Source of the DNA: Pasteurella sp049941595
Lineage (GTDB): Bacteria; Pseudomonadota; Gammaproteobacteria; Enterobacterales; Pasteurellaceae
Assembly (NCBI GenBank): GCA_049941595.1
Contig: JBNFNA010000004.1
Coordinates: forward strand, 310,001 to 374,000
DNA: 64,000 nucleotides
Direction: 5' to 3'
Part shown: positions 7,005-15,299 of the stretch, one piece after another
How positions within the stretch are numbered: the stretch's first letter is position 1
How the letters are laid out: the number at the start of each line of letters is the position of its first letter
Program-made: the position numbers and the translations under genes
Notes under the pieces: generated by a model
What the model was told of the DNA's origin: nothing
Databases searched by the model: none
Seen by the model: only the letters and a program-made list of their open reading frames with translations

Positions 7005-9491
7005 TTAAGCTTTTGCTTGTTTTGGTTGTTTAAACACAGTCACTTCTGGCGCTTCACCTGTGAATTTTTCTACTTGAACAATACAAGTATTTGGTGAGTT
7101 ACCTTGTGCAAGGTTTGAGGTACCGATGTCCATTGTTAACACGTTTGGACAACCGTTTTTACATAATGGTTTTTCGCTCATACCTAAGTCTAATGGGTCA
7201 TACCAAGCACCTTCACATAAGCCCACAGTACCTTTAATGATGTGATCACTCACGATTGCACCGGCAAGTACTTGACCACGACTATTGAAGATACGCACGA
7301 TATCGCCATCGGCAATGTCACGTGCTTTTGCATCTTCAGTGTGAATAAGCACAGGTTCACGATCTTTCACTGCGTATTTTTGACGAAGTGAAGTGTGTGC
7401 TAATTGGCTGTGTAAGCGATAGTAAGGGTGTGGTGTAACTAAAGCTAATGGGTGTTCTGGCGTTACATTACCTGCGAACTCTTCAGGTTCAAACCAAGAA
7501 GGGTATCCTCGACAATCGTCGTAGTTCATTTTCGCAACGGTGTCAGAGTAGATTTCAATTTTACCTGAAGGTGTTCCAAGCGGATTTAATAATGGATCTT
7601 CGCGGAATTCACCATAACGCACCCATTTTTTCGCTTTTTCACTTGCGTTAAATGTGATTGGTTTGTTTTCTTCCCAGAACTTCTCAAACTTCGGCATTAA
7701 CACTCGATTTTTACGTGCTGCATCGAAGGCTGATTGATAGAAGAATTTCAACCAATCCATTTCAGTTTTACCTTCAGTGAATTTATCTTCTACGCCAGCA
7801 CGTTTTGCTAATTCAGCAAAAACATCATAGTCATTACGTGCTTCAAATTGTGGCTCAACGACTTGTTTCATTGGGAGAATGTGCATCATTGAGTAGTCAC
7901 CAGTCATTGTTAAGTCATTACGTTCATAACTTGTGGTGATCGGTAACACAATATCTGCCATACGAGCAGTTGGTGTCCAGTTGATTTCATTCACAATGAT
8001 GGTTTCTGGTTTTTGCCACGCTTTCACTAAGGTATTGGTATCTTGATGATGAACAAATGGGTTACCACCCGCCCAGTAGATTAATTTAATGTCTGGGTAA
8101 GTGATTTCAGTACCATTGAATTTGATCGTTTTACCTGGATTGAGTAACACATCTGCGATACGCGCAAGTGGGAAGCTGATTTTTGCTGATTTAGATAACC
8201 AAGATTGTCCTGTGTTTGTGGTATCACTGTCTAATGTTGCAGACATTGAACCAATTACACCGCCAGTTGCGGTTGGCGCACCACCATTTGAATAGTGATA
8301 GCTGAAACCAAAACCGCCACCTGGTAAACCAATTTGGCCTAACATTGAAGCAAGAGTGACTAACATCCAGTGGGTTTGTTCACCGTGACGTTGACGTTGC
8401 ATACCCCAACCACCCATTAACATTGTACGTTTTGATGAGAAGTCAGTTGCAAGTTGTTTGATTACATCAACGGGTACGCCACAGATTTTGCTTGCCCATT
8501 CAGCATCTTTTGCTTGTCCATCGACTTTACCGAGCAAGTATTCTTCGAATTTTGCATAGCCTGTTGTGTATTTTTTCAAGAAGGCTTTGTCGTGTTTATC
8601 TTGTGTCACTAAAGTATGCGCAATACCTAACATCAATGGAACGTCTGTTGCCGTATTAGTAGGGATCCATTCTGCGTTAAGCATTTTACAGGTTTCACTT
8701 TTAATTGGGTCAATACAAATAATACGTTTGCCTGTTGCTTGATATTTTTTGAAGTACTCAATACCTTGTTGGTCTGTTGCAGTCCAAGCGATACGTAGTG
8801 TGGTAAGCGGGTTTGCAGACCATAACACGATAATATCAGTGTTTTCTAAGATGGTTTCCCAACTGGTTTGTTGTTCATAAACTTCGATTGTTCCCAATAC
8901 GTGCGGCATAATTACTTGTGCTGCACCAGTAGAGTAGTCACCTTTATGTCCTACGAACCCCCCCGTGGCATTGAGGTAACGGTGTAGTAAAGTACGGCTT
9001 GAGTGGAGAGAACCTGAGCTTTTCCAGCCATAAGAACCACCGAAGATATTTTCAAATCCGCCTTCTGAACGAACACGTTTGAATTCTTTGTCGATTAAGT
9101 CGAGTGCTTGATCCCAAGTTACACGAACCCATTCATCACGACCACGCATTGTGGTGTCGCTTTTACCAGGGTTAGCTAAATAGCCTTTGCGAACCATTGG
9201 GTATTTGATACGAGTTTCACTGTAAAGCTGATCAGGTACAACAGATTGCAATTCATTTTCGATAACTGTTGGAATCGCAGGTCCTGATTTTACTGCTTTG
9301 CCATTTTCAACTACGACACCCAATGGCCCCCAGTGTGCTGCAGTTACCACAGTTTTACTTTCAGCAGCAACCGCACTTGGCGAAACCAATGTACCAACAA
9401 CGCCACCGCTTAAAGATGCGCCAGCAATACCAAGAGATGAGTTTTTGAGAAACTCTCTACGTTTTATATCTACTTTGTTCTCTTTTTTCAT
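7005..9491 (-). CDS. torZ: Periplasmic molybdenum TMAO/S- and N-oxide reductase (TorZ/BisC type)
   Basis: Molybdopterin-guanine-dinucleotide reductase of the DMSO reductase family, 828 aa. The N-terminus is a twin-arginine signal, RREFLKNSSLGIAG at residues 11-24, with cleavage expected near AVAA, so the folded enzyme is exported by Tat. There is no N-terminal Cys cluster, as expected for TorA/TorZ/BisC members that lack an iron-sulfur centre. The block SYGWKSSGSLHSSRTLLHRY supplies the serine ligand to molybdenum in this group. Later landmarks are MLMGGWGMQRQRHGEQTHWM and IYWAGGNPFVHHQDTNTL. It receives electrons from the upstream torY product. Substrate may be TMAO, biotin or methionine sulfoxide; sequence does not decide. 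Confidence 0.93.
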   Translation of the reverse strand: MKKENKVDIKRREFLKNSSLGIAGASLSGGVVGTLVSPSAVAAESKTVVTAAHWGPLGVVVENGKAVKSGPAIPTVIENELQSVVPDQLYSETRIKYPMVRKGYLANPGKSDTTMRGRDEWVRVTWDQALDLIDKEFKRVRSEGGFENIFGGSYGWKSSGSLHSSRTLLHRYLNATGGFVGHKGDYSTGAAQVIMPHVLGTIEVYEQQTSWETILENTDIIVLWSANPLTTLRIAWTATDQQGIEYFKKYQATGKRIICIDPIKSETCKMLNAEWIPTNTATDVPLMLGIAHTLVTQDKHDKAFLKKYTTGYAKFEEYLLGKVDGQAKDAEWASKICGVPVDVIKQLATDFSSKRTMLMGGWGMQRQRHGEQTHWMLVTLASMLGQIGLPGGGFGFSYHYSNGGAPTATGGVIGSMSATLDSDTTNTGQSWLSKSAKISFPLARIADVLLNPGKTIKFNGTEITYPDIKLIYWAGGNPFVHHQDTNTLVKAWQKPETIIVNEINWTPTARMADIVLPITTSYERNDLTMTGDYSMMHILPMKQVVEPQFEARNDYDVFAELAKRAGVEDKFTEGKTEMDWLKFFYQSAFDAARKNRVLMPKFEKFWEENKPITFNASEKAKKWVRYGEFREDPLLNPLGTPSGKIEIYSDTVAKMNYDDCRGYPSWFEPEEFAGNVTPEHPLALVTPHPYYRLHSQLAHTSLRQKYAVKDREPVLIHTEDAKARDIADGDIVRIFNSRGQVLAGAIVSDHIIKGTVGLCEGAWYDPLDLGMSEKPLCKNGCPNVLTMDIGTSNLAQGNSPNTCIVQVEKFTGEAPEVTVFKQPKQAKA

Positions 9492-9658
9492 ATAAAGCCT
9501 CGCTTATTTAATAAGTAGTTAAAGTTTTGACACCTTTCTAAATATGAGTGGATAATCAATTTCTCGGTTATCCATGGCATAAGCGAACTTATTGCTGGCT
9601 TGCTACCATATCTTTAGACTTAGGATCACAAGCTCGGAGTCAGTAATTTATTTTTTAG
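9492..9658 (-). other. 167-nt torY-torZ intercistronic region with small hairpins
   Basis: No gene. On the minus strand it contains ATAAG-TTCG-CTTAT (a UUCG-capped 5-bp stem, about 9578-9591) and GGATAA...TTATCC (about 9551-9574), but no T-run. The gap is unusually long for a two-gene operon and could be an mRNA processing or stability element. The torZ ribosome site GCGAGGC is at its downstream end. Confidence 0.4.
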
Positions 9659-10774
9659 TTAGTGGCCAGCTCCAACCATATCTTTACTGTTACGTTGTAA
9701 ATAAATAGTCAGTGCCCTTACTTCTTCAGCCGTTAATGCAGTGCGATCTTTCATTGAATTAACGACACCAATCCATTGATTTGCAGTATAGTGATCTGCC
9801 TCAATCACAGCGTGGCAACCACTACAATGAGTTTGATTTAATCTGTTACCAATTTGGTTAAGTGCTACCAAATCAGGCGTTAATTTATCTTGTGGTACCG
9901 TGACATTGAGCGTAATTTCTTTCCATTCAGAGTCAGTGACTTCATCCTGTACTGTTTTAATTACATTGACTTGCTCTTTTGCTTCCTCTTCTAATAACGC
10001 TAAAATAATGCGTTTACCAAGATCCATATAAACGATGGATTCTGCTCCCACTTGTTGCCAACCTTTTAATGTGGCTGTTGTTTTTTGCCCTTCATTTTTC
10101 CAGTCTGTTAATGTTGCATAAGGCATTAAACGAATTTCACTGCCGTTTGCCGTTGTTGCCGTTGAAATCGATTGAGCATAGAGTGGTTGAGAATGATCAG
10201 CTACAACAGCTGGTTTGCTTTCCGTTGTCGCCACTGGTATGGTTTCTTCAGGGATTTCTGGTAAGAAGTGGACGATACCTTTGTGGCAATCAATACAGGT
10301 TTGTCCGTCAGATTTTGCTAATTCGTGCATTGTTTGTGCAGATTTAGATTGTGATGAAATTTCCATTGCTTCTAAGCTGTGGCAACTACGGCAAGTAGCT
10401 GAATCTGTCGCTTTCATATCATCCCAAACAGTTTTAGCCATTTCGTAACGGTGTTTTTCAAAGGCTTCACGATCAGGAATTTTACCATTGAGTTCATACC
10501 AAACGTCTTTTAAGGCGAAAACTTTCGCTTTAACGTAATGCAAACCACCAGGAGGAACGTGACAATCAGCACAATTTGCACGAATCCCTTTTTGATTAGA
10601 AAAATGTACACTGGCTTCCCATTCTTCTTGTGGGAAACTCATTGAGTGGCAACTGACACAAAATTCCGGTGAGCTTGTTTCGTGCATCACATATTGAACA
10701 CCAAATAATGCACTTGCGCCTAATGCCATTAAACCCACTGCGGCAATTAAAGAACGTTTTTTCATTTTCGACAT
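9659..10774 (-). CDS. torY: Pentaheme c-type cytochrome (NapC/NirT-TorC family)
   Basis: Membrane-anchored quinol-oxidising cytochrome that passes electrons to the periplasmic reductase encoded next door. A single N-terminal membrane anchor (about residues 8-28) is followed by five CxxCH haem sites: CVSCH, CADCH, CRSCH, CIDCH in the NapC-like domain and CSGCH in the C-terminal TorC-specific domain. The five-haem layout and 371-aa length separate it from the four-haem NapC. It is the first gene of torY-torZ and lies behind an FNR site. Confidence 0.95.
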   Translation of the reverse strand: MSKMKKRSLIAAVGLMALGASALFGVQYVMHETSSPEFCVSCHSMSFPQEEWEASVHFSNQKGIRANCADCHVPPGGLHYVKAKVFALKDVWYELNGKIPDREAFEKHRYEMAKTVWDDMKATDSATCRSCHSLEAMEISSQSKSAQTMHELAKSDGQTCIDCHKGIVHFLPEIPEETIPVATTESKPAVVADHSQPLYAQSISTATTANGSEIRLMPYATLTDWKNEGQKTTATLKGWQQVGAESIVYMDLGKRIILALLEEEAKEQVNVIKTVQDEVTDSEWKEITLNVTVPQDKLTPDLVALNQIGNRLNQTHCSGCHAVIEADHYTANQWIGVVNSMKDRTALTAEEVRALTIYLQRNSKDMVGAGH

Positions 10775-11099
10775 AAGTCACTCCAGAATATGGTTATATA
10801 ACCAAGTATATAACAAAATAATATTAGTATTATTGAATACTCAAAAATAGTTACTTTATTGTAGGTATATAGTCGGAATTGTTATTGATTTAAATCAAAA
10901 AGCAGGACTTTCTTGAGCAGAAAGGCTTTTCTTTGTCTTTGTTTAATATATTTATTTCTTATTGTTATATAAGATTATTTATAACGATATTGGGTTTATA
11001 TTCAGTTTAAATTAAAAACGGTGTAAAGGTTTTTTATTCTTTGTTTGATCTGCTAGAATGCACGGCTTATGAATTTATGTGACTAAATAGACGGAAATT
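10775..11099. other. Divergent torY/thiI control region
   Basis: 325 bp between divergent genes. It holds the FNR box and torY promoter. The remaining 200 bp toward thiI are AT-rich with no further gene or clear structured element. Confidence 0.6.
10858..10898 (-). promoter_or_regulatory. FNR-activated torYZ promoter
   Basis: A perfect FNR box, TTGATTTAAATCAA, occupies 10885-10898. On the minus strand a TACAAT -10 hexamer lies at 10863-10858. The box centre is about 41 bp upstream of the start that this -10 predicts, the spacing of class II FNR-activated promoters. This predicts induction of torYZ when oxygen is absent. Confidence 0.8.
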
Positions 11100-12542
11100 A
11101 TGAAATTTATCATCAAACTTTTCCCTGAAATTATGATTAAAAGTGAATCGGTGCGTAAACGATTTGTGAAGATTTTAACGGGGAACATTCGCAATATTTT
11201 AAATAAATATGATGATTCTGTGGCGGTGGTTCGACATTGGGACTACATCGAAGTGCGGTCAAAAAATGAAGAAAATCGACCGCACTTGATCGAGTTGTTA
11301 CAGCGTATCCCTGGTATTCACCACTTTTTAGAAGTCGATGAAAAGCCGTTTGAAACAATGCACGATATTTTTGAGCAAACTTTACAAGATGTTGGCTCAA
11401 GCCTTGAAAATAAAACGTTCTGCGTGCGAGTAAGACGTAAAGGGAAACACGAGTTTAATTCTTTAGATGTAGAACGCTACGTGGGCGGTGGTTTAAATCA
11501 ACATATTGCTTCTGCCAAAGTGCAATTAAGTAAACCTGATGTGACAGTACGTATTGATATTGAAAATGACAAAATGATGTTGGTGAAAGCACGTCATCAG
11601 GGGATTGGTGGTTACCCAATTGGTACACAAGAAGATGTACTTTCATTGATTTCGGGTGGTTTTGATTCAGGTGTATCGAGCTATATGTTAATTCGTCGTG
11701 GTTCGCGCGTGCATTATTGTTTCTTCAATTTAGGCGGTGCGGCACACGAGATTGGTGTGAAGCAAATGGCATATCACATTTGGCAACGTTATAGCGAATC
11801 ACACAAAGTGCGTTTTGTGGCGATCAATTTTGAGGGCGTTGTTGGCGAGATTTTAGAAAAAGTCGATAACGGGCAAATGGGCGTGGTGTTAAAACGTATG
11901 ATGATGCGTGCAGCAAGCCATATTGCAGAGCGTTTTGGTATTCAAGCTATTGTAACTGGTGAAGCGTTGGGTCAAGTTTCTAGCCAAACCTTAACGAATT
12001 TGCGTTTAATCGATGAGGCTTCTGATTGCTTAGTGTTGCGTCCATTGATCACGCACGACAAAGAGCAAATCATCGCAATGGCAAAAGAAATTGGCACAGA
12101 TGATATTGCAAAATCAATGCCAGAATTTTGTGGCGTCATTTCAAAAAATCCAACGGTAAAAGCAATCAAAGAAAAAATTGAAGCGGAAGAAGGTAACTTC
12201 AATTTTGATGTGCTAGAAAGTGCGGTGCAAAATGCGCAATATTTAGATATTCGTCAGATTGCAGAGCAAACTGAAAAAGACGTAGTTGAAGTAGACACCG
12301 TTTCTGTCTTAGCATCGCAAGATGTGATTTTGGATATTCGTAGCCCAGAAGAAACTGATGAAAACCCATTAGAAATAGACAATGTGCAGTTAATGCCGTT
12401 CTATAAATTGTCTTCACAATTTGCAACTTTAGATCAAAGCAAAAACTATCTTTTATATTGTGAGCGTGGCGTAATGAGTAAATTACAAGCGTTGTACTTA
12501 AAAGAACAAGGTTTTAGCAATGTGAAAGTTTTTCGTCGTTAA
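11100..12542 (+). CDS. thiI: tRNA 4-thiouridine sulfurtransferase / thiamine thiazole sulfur carrier enzyme
   Basis: Makes 4-thiouridine at position 8 of tRNA and transfers sulfur to ThiS for thiazole synthesis. The order is an N-terminal ferredoxin-like plus THUMP region (to about residue 165), the PP-loop ATP-pyrophosphatase motif SGGFDSGVSS near residue 184, and a C-terminal rhodanese domain. Both functional cysteines are visible: C344 in MPEFCGVI and the persulfide-carrying C454 in LLYCERGVMSK. Length 480 aa (E. coli 482). Start ATG 11100 follows GACGG. The gene contains an inverted pair of uptake signals at 11251-11287. A bidirectional terminator follows. Confidence 0.97.
   Translation: MKFIIKLFPEIMIKSESVRKRFVKILTGNIRNILNKYDDSVAVVRHWDYIEVRSKNEENRPHLIELLQRIPGIHHFLEVDEKPFETMHDIFEQTLQDVGSSLENKTFCVRVRRKGKHEFNSLDVERYVGGGLNQHIASAKVQLSKPDVTVRIDIENDKMMLVKARHQGIGGYPIGTQEDVLSLISGGFDSGVSSYMLIRRGSRVHYCFFNLGGAAHEIGVKQMAYHIWQRYSESHKVRFVAINFEGVVGEILEKVDNGQMGVVLKRMMMRAASHIAERFGIQAIVTGEALGQVSSQTLTNLRLIDEASDCLVLRPLITHDKEQIIAMAKEIGTDDIAKSMPEFCGVISKNPTVKAIKEKIEAEEGNFNFDVLESAVQNAQYLDIRQIAEQTEKDVVEVDTVSVLASQDVILDIRSPEETDENPLEIDNVQLMPFYKLSSQFATLDQSKNYLLYCERGVMSKLQALYLKEQGFSNVKVFRR
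11251..11287. repeat. Inverted pair of DNA uptake signals inside thiI
   Basis: AAGTGCGGTC (11251-11260) and GACCGCACTT (11278-11287) form a perfect 10-bp inverted repeat inside coding sequence, residues about 51-63 of ThiI. Confidence 0.9.
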
Positions 12543-12558
12543 TTGCCGATAATCAATA

Positions 12559-12590
12559 AAAAATGCCGAGGGAAAACTCGGCATTTTTGT
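12559..12590. terminator. Bidirectional terminator between thiI and the UPF0263 gene
   Basis: AAATGCCGAG / CTCGGCATTT, 6-nt loop, with T-runs on both strands. It serves the convergent thiI and UPF0263 genes. Confidence 0.93.
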
Positions 12591-12603
12591 TTGTGCGTTT
12601 GGA

Positions 12604-12927
12604 TTATTTTTTCCAAATCACGTGGAATTCTCGATCTTCTTCACGGTGTGAAATGAGGAACTTGGCAAACACATCATCCATTTCATCTTTATCGTTCACT
12701 AAACCAATCCACACTTCGGCATAAGCGTTAGGGTCGATCAATACGCCGATTTCCATATCCCAATCATCAGCGGTTTCCACAAATTCTACTGCACCACGTT
12801 CTTCAAATTGTAAGTTGAATAATAAAATATCAGCAGGGTCGAGGTGTTCAGGTGCCATTTCTAGAAAAATATCATAAGCAATATCAATTGCTTGATCTGG
12901 ATCGAGTTTTGTAATTTCGGTCATCAT
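12604..12927 (-). CDS. UPF0263 double-stranded-DNA mimic protein (HI1450/YciU family)
   Basis: Small very acidic protein of 107 aa; the ILLFNLQFEERGAVEFVE and KFLISHREEDREFHVIWKK blocks match the HI1450/YciU family almost residue for residue. Structural work on HI1450 proposed that its negative surface imitates duplex DNA and binds HU-like proteins; this is family knowledge, not visible here. Two consecutive ATG codons follow AAGGAATA; the first (12927) matches the family N-terminus. Monocistronic. Confidence 0.92.
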   Translation of the reverse strand: MMTEITKLDPDQAIDIAYDIFLEMAPEHLDPADILLFNLQFEERGAVEFVETADDWDMEIGVLIDPNAYAEVWIGLVNDKDEMDDVFAKFLISHREEDREFHVIWKK

Positions 12928-13080
12928 TATTCCTTTATTAAATGCAAATATGCTATGGATTTCTGTGGCGTATCATAGCACAAGTGATGCAAAAAACTTA
13001 TGGAAAATCCACCGCACTTTTATGGAATAAAGAATAGCGTTATTTTTTCTGTAAGGATGTTGAACAGATTGTCGTCTAAT

Positions 13081-13148
13081 CCCCCATATCAATAATTAAT
13101 GAAGTTATATTTTATTTTATAAACCAATCATATATTGGGGGAAAAATG
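13081..13148 (+). promoter_or_regulatory. Candidate structured leader hiding the msrP ribosome site
   Basis: The only Shine-Dalgarno is GGGGG at 13137-13141, 4 nt before the msrP ATG. It can pair with CCCCCATAT at 13081-13089 (ATATTGGGGG as partner, one bulge), or its first two G with a local CCAAT (13124-13128)/ATTGG (13134-13138) hairpin. Either fold would cover the ribosome site. Seen in sequence; regulation is inferred. Confidence 0.45.
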
Positions 13149-14099
13149 CGAAAATTTACTGAAAATGATGTCACACCAGAACATATCTTTTTTGAACGTA
13201 GAAAATTGATTCAAACAATGGGCGTAATGGGGGCTGCTTCACTGATACCCAATATTGCACAAGCAAATGATGATGGGCGTAAAATACTTTCATTTGTAAA
13301 AGACAGCAATCCGCAATCGCTCGTGTTAACACCTGAAAATAAAGTGATTGGTTACAACAATTTCTATGAATTTGGTTTAGCCAAAGAAATGCCGGCTAAA
13401 TACGCATCAGCGATGAAAACAGAGCCTTGGACGTTGCGTGTAGAAGGTGAAGTTGAAAAGCCAATGACTTTTGATGTTCATCAGCTAATGAAACAGTTGC
13501 CATTAGAAGAACGCATTTACCGTTTTCGTTGTGTAGAAGCTTGGTCAATGGTGATCCCTTGGATCGGCTTTGAATTAAATAAATTACTTGCCTTAGTTCA
13601 ACCAACGAGCAAAGCAAAATATGTAGCATTTGAAACTTTATATGATCCAGAATCAATGCCGGGCGTGAAAAATCCGTTCTTTGGTGGTGGATTAATTTAC
13701 CCTTATGTGGAAGGTTTAACGATCGAAGAAGCTATGCATCCATTGACGTTATTGTCAGTTGGTTTGTATAGCAAAACATTAGCACCACAAAACGGTGCCC
13801 CAATTCGTTTAGTCGTGCCTTGGAAATATGGGTTTAAAAATATTAAATCTATCGTCAAAATTAAATTAACTTCAGAGCAGCCAGTCACAACTTGGAATCA
13901 AGCCGCGCCACACGAATATGGCTTCTATGCGAACGTGAACCCAACAGTGGATCATCCACGTTGGTCACAAGCAAGTGAACGTGTGATTGGTGGCGGTGGT
14001 TTATTAGGCATCAAACGTGAACCAACATTGATGTTTAATGGCTATGAACAAGAAGTGGCTCATTTGTATAAAGGCTTAGATTTAAGGGAATATTTCTAA
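13146..14099 (+). CDS. msrP: Protein-methionine-sulfoxide reductase catalytic subunit MsrP
   Basis: Periplasmic molybdopterin enzyme that repairs oxidised methionine in envelope proteins, using electrons from MsrQ. It has a Tat signal with FERRKLIQTMG (twin Arg at residues 18-19) and cleavage near IAQA. The sulfite-oxidase fold follows, with the molybdenum-ligand cysteine C129 in YRFRCVEAWSMVIPW. Length 317 aa against 334 in E. coli. The stop codon overlaps the msrQ start by one base (TAATG), so the two are translationally coupled. Confidence 0.96.
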   Translation: MRKFTENDVTPEHIFFERRKLIQTMGVMGAASLIPNIAQANDDGRKILSFVKDSNPQSLVLTPENKVIGYNNFYEFGLAKEMPAKYASAMKTEPWTLRVEGEVEKPMTFDVHQLMKQLPLEERIYRFRCVEAWSMVIPWIGFELNKLLALVQPTSKAKYVAFETLYDPESMPGVKNPFFGGGLIYPYVEGLTIEEAMHPLTLLSVGLYSKTLAPQNGAPIRLVVPWKYGFKNIKSIVKIKLTSEQPVTTWNQAAPHEYGFYANVNPTVDHPRWSQASERVIGGGGLLGIKREPTLMFNGYEQEVAHLYKGLDLREYF

Positions 14100-14698
14100 T
14101 GTTGAAAACGTTAAGAGTTGTGGCACATAGTTTATCGGCATTACCTGCATTATGGTTAGCCTATGTACTATTAAGTGGCGATGAAACGCGACTCGGTGCA
14201 GATCCAATTAAAGAAATTCAACATTTCCTCGGTTTCACTGCTATCACGATTTTATTAGTTGTCTTTGTATTGGGGATTGTTTTTAATTTATTGAAGCAAT
14301 TCCAATTGCAAATTTTGCGTCGGGCATTGGGATTATGGGTATGGTTTTATGCCATCTTGCATATTGCTTCGTATTTCCTTCTAGAGTTAGGTGGCGATAT
14401 CAGCCTGTTTTTACAAGAAATTATTTTACGTCATTATTTAATCGTCGGGCTTTGCGCGTTCTTGATTTTGACATTGATGTCGGTAAGCTCATTGCCTGCC
14501 GTAAAAAATGCGATGGGTAAATCTTGGGGATATGTACATAAACTCGGTTATTTTGCCTTATTGTTCGGTGCAATACATTATTATTGGTCAGTGAAAAATA
14601 TTACTTTAGCTTCAATTGTGTATTTGAGTTTGACTGTTATCATCGTGCTTTGGGAACTCTATTTCAGTTTTATCCATAAAAAGCCAAGAACGATGTAA
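14099..14698 (+). CDS. msrQ: MsrP haem-binding membrane subunit MsrQ
   Basis: Inner-membrane b-type cytochrome of the ferric-reductase-like (YedZ) family that feeds electrons from the respiratory chain to MsrP. 199 aa with about six membrane segments. Candidate haem-ligand histidines are in the helices around WFYAILHIASYF and VHKLGYFALLFGAIHYYW. Overlaps msrP by 1 nt. An uptake-signal terminator lies just downstream. Confidence 0.95.
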   Translation: MLKTLRVVAHSLSALPALWLAYVLLSGDETRLGADPIKEIQHFLGFTAITILLVVFVLGIVFNLLKQFQLQILRRALGLWVWFYAILHIASYFLLELGGDISLFLQEIILRHYLIVGLCAFLILTLMSVSSLPAVKNAMGKSWGYVHKLGYFALLFGAIHYYWSVKNITLASIVYLSLTVIIVLWELYFSFIHKKPRTM

Positions 14699-14713
14699 AG
14701 TGATTGATCTGTA

Positions 14714-14749
14714 AATTAAGTGCGGTAGAATATCGCACTTAATTTTTTG
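14714..14749 (+). terminator. Terminator of msrPQ
   Basis: AATTAAGTGCG / CGCACTTAATT stem containing an uptake signal, followed by TTTTTT. Confidence 0.88.
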
Positions 14750-14761
14750 TGGGCAAATTGA

Positions 14762-15217
14762 GTGATTAATCTAATGCAGCTAGAGCCAGAATTTTGGAAA
14801 CATAAAACATTGCTAGAAATGAACGAGGCAGAGTGGGAGGCACTTTGTGACGGCTGTGGTAAATGTTGCTACCGAAAATTCATTGAAGGGCGAGGCAAAC
14901 GCCAAAAATTATATTACACTCGGATTGCGTGCAACTTGTTAGATTTAGACACTGGCAAATGTACCAATTATTGTCAGCGCTTTAAATTTGAACCTGATTG
15001 CACAAAACTCACCAAAAAGAATTTACCAGATTTCCATTGGCTTCCAGCGACTTGTGCTTATCGTTTATTACACGAAAATAAACCGCTCTTTGATTGGCAT
15101 CCCCTCAGTTCTGGCTCCCCAGATTCCGTTAAAAACGCCAATATTTTGATTCAAAACGGCATTCACGAAAAAGATGTGATTGATTGGTTTGACTTTGTTA
15201 TTGATGAAGATCACTAA
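14762..15217 (+). CDS. UPF0260 Cys-cluster protein (YcgN/HI1355 family)
   Basis: 151 aa if the GTG at 14762 is used, 147 aa from the ATG at 14774; neither has a strong ribosome site. The CDGCGKCCYRK cluster near residue 30, the FEPDCTKLTKKNLPDFHWLP block and CAYRLL define the UPF0260 family, which has the zinc/iron-sulfur-binding CxxCxxCC layout. Function unknown. Its position immediately before malQ is the same as I recall for H. influenzae. Confidence 0.88.
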   Translation: MINLMQLEPEFWKHKTLLEMNEAEWEALCDGCGKCCYRKFIEGRGKRQKLYYTRIACNLLDLDTGKCTNYCQRFKFEPDCTKLTKKNLPDFHWLPATCAYRLLHENKPLFDWHPLSSGSPDSVKNANILIQNGIHEKDVIDWFDFVIDEDH

Positions 15218-15257
15218 TTTGTAGAAAAATTGTTGTTTTTGTAGACTGCTTGGATAG

Positions 15258-15274
15258 AATACTTATCAAGTATT
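15258..15274 (+). promoter_or_regulatory. Palindrome upstream of malQ
   Basis: AATACTT-ATC-AAGTATT. It overlaps a TAGAAT -10-like hexamer (15255-15260), so it lies at the likely transcription start of the glycogen operon. It could be an operator or a leader hairpin. Confidence 0.4.
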
Positions 15275-15299
15275 ATTCAAATTTATAGGTAGGTAATAA

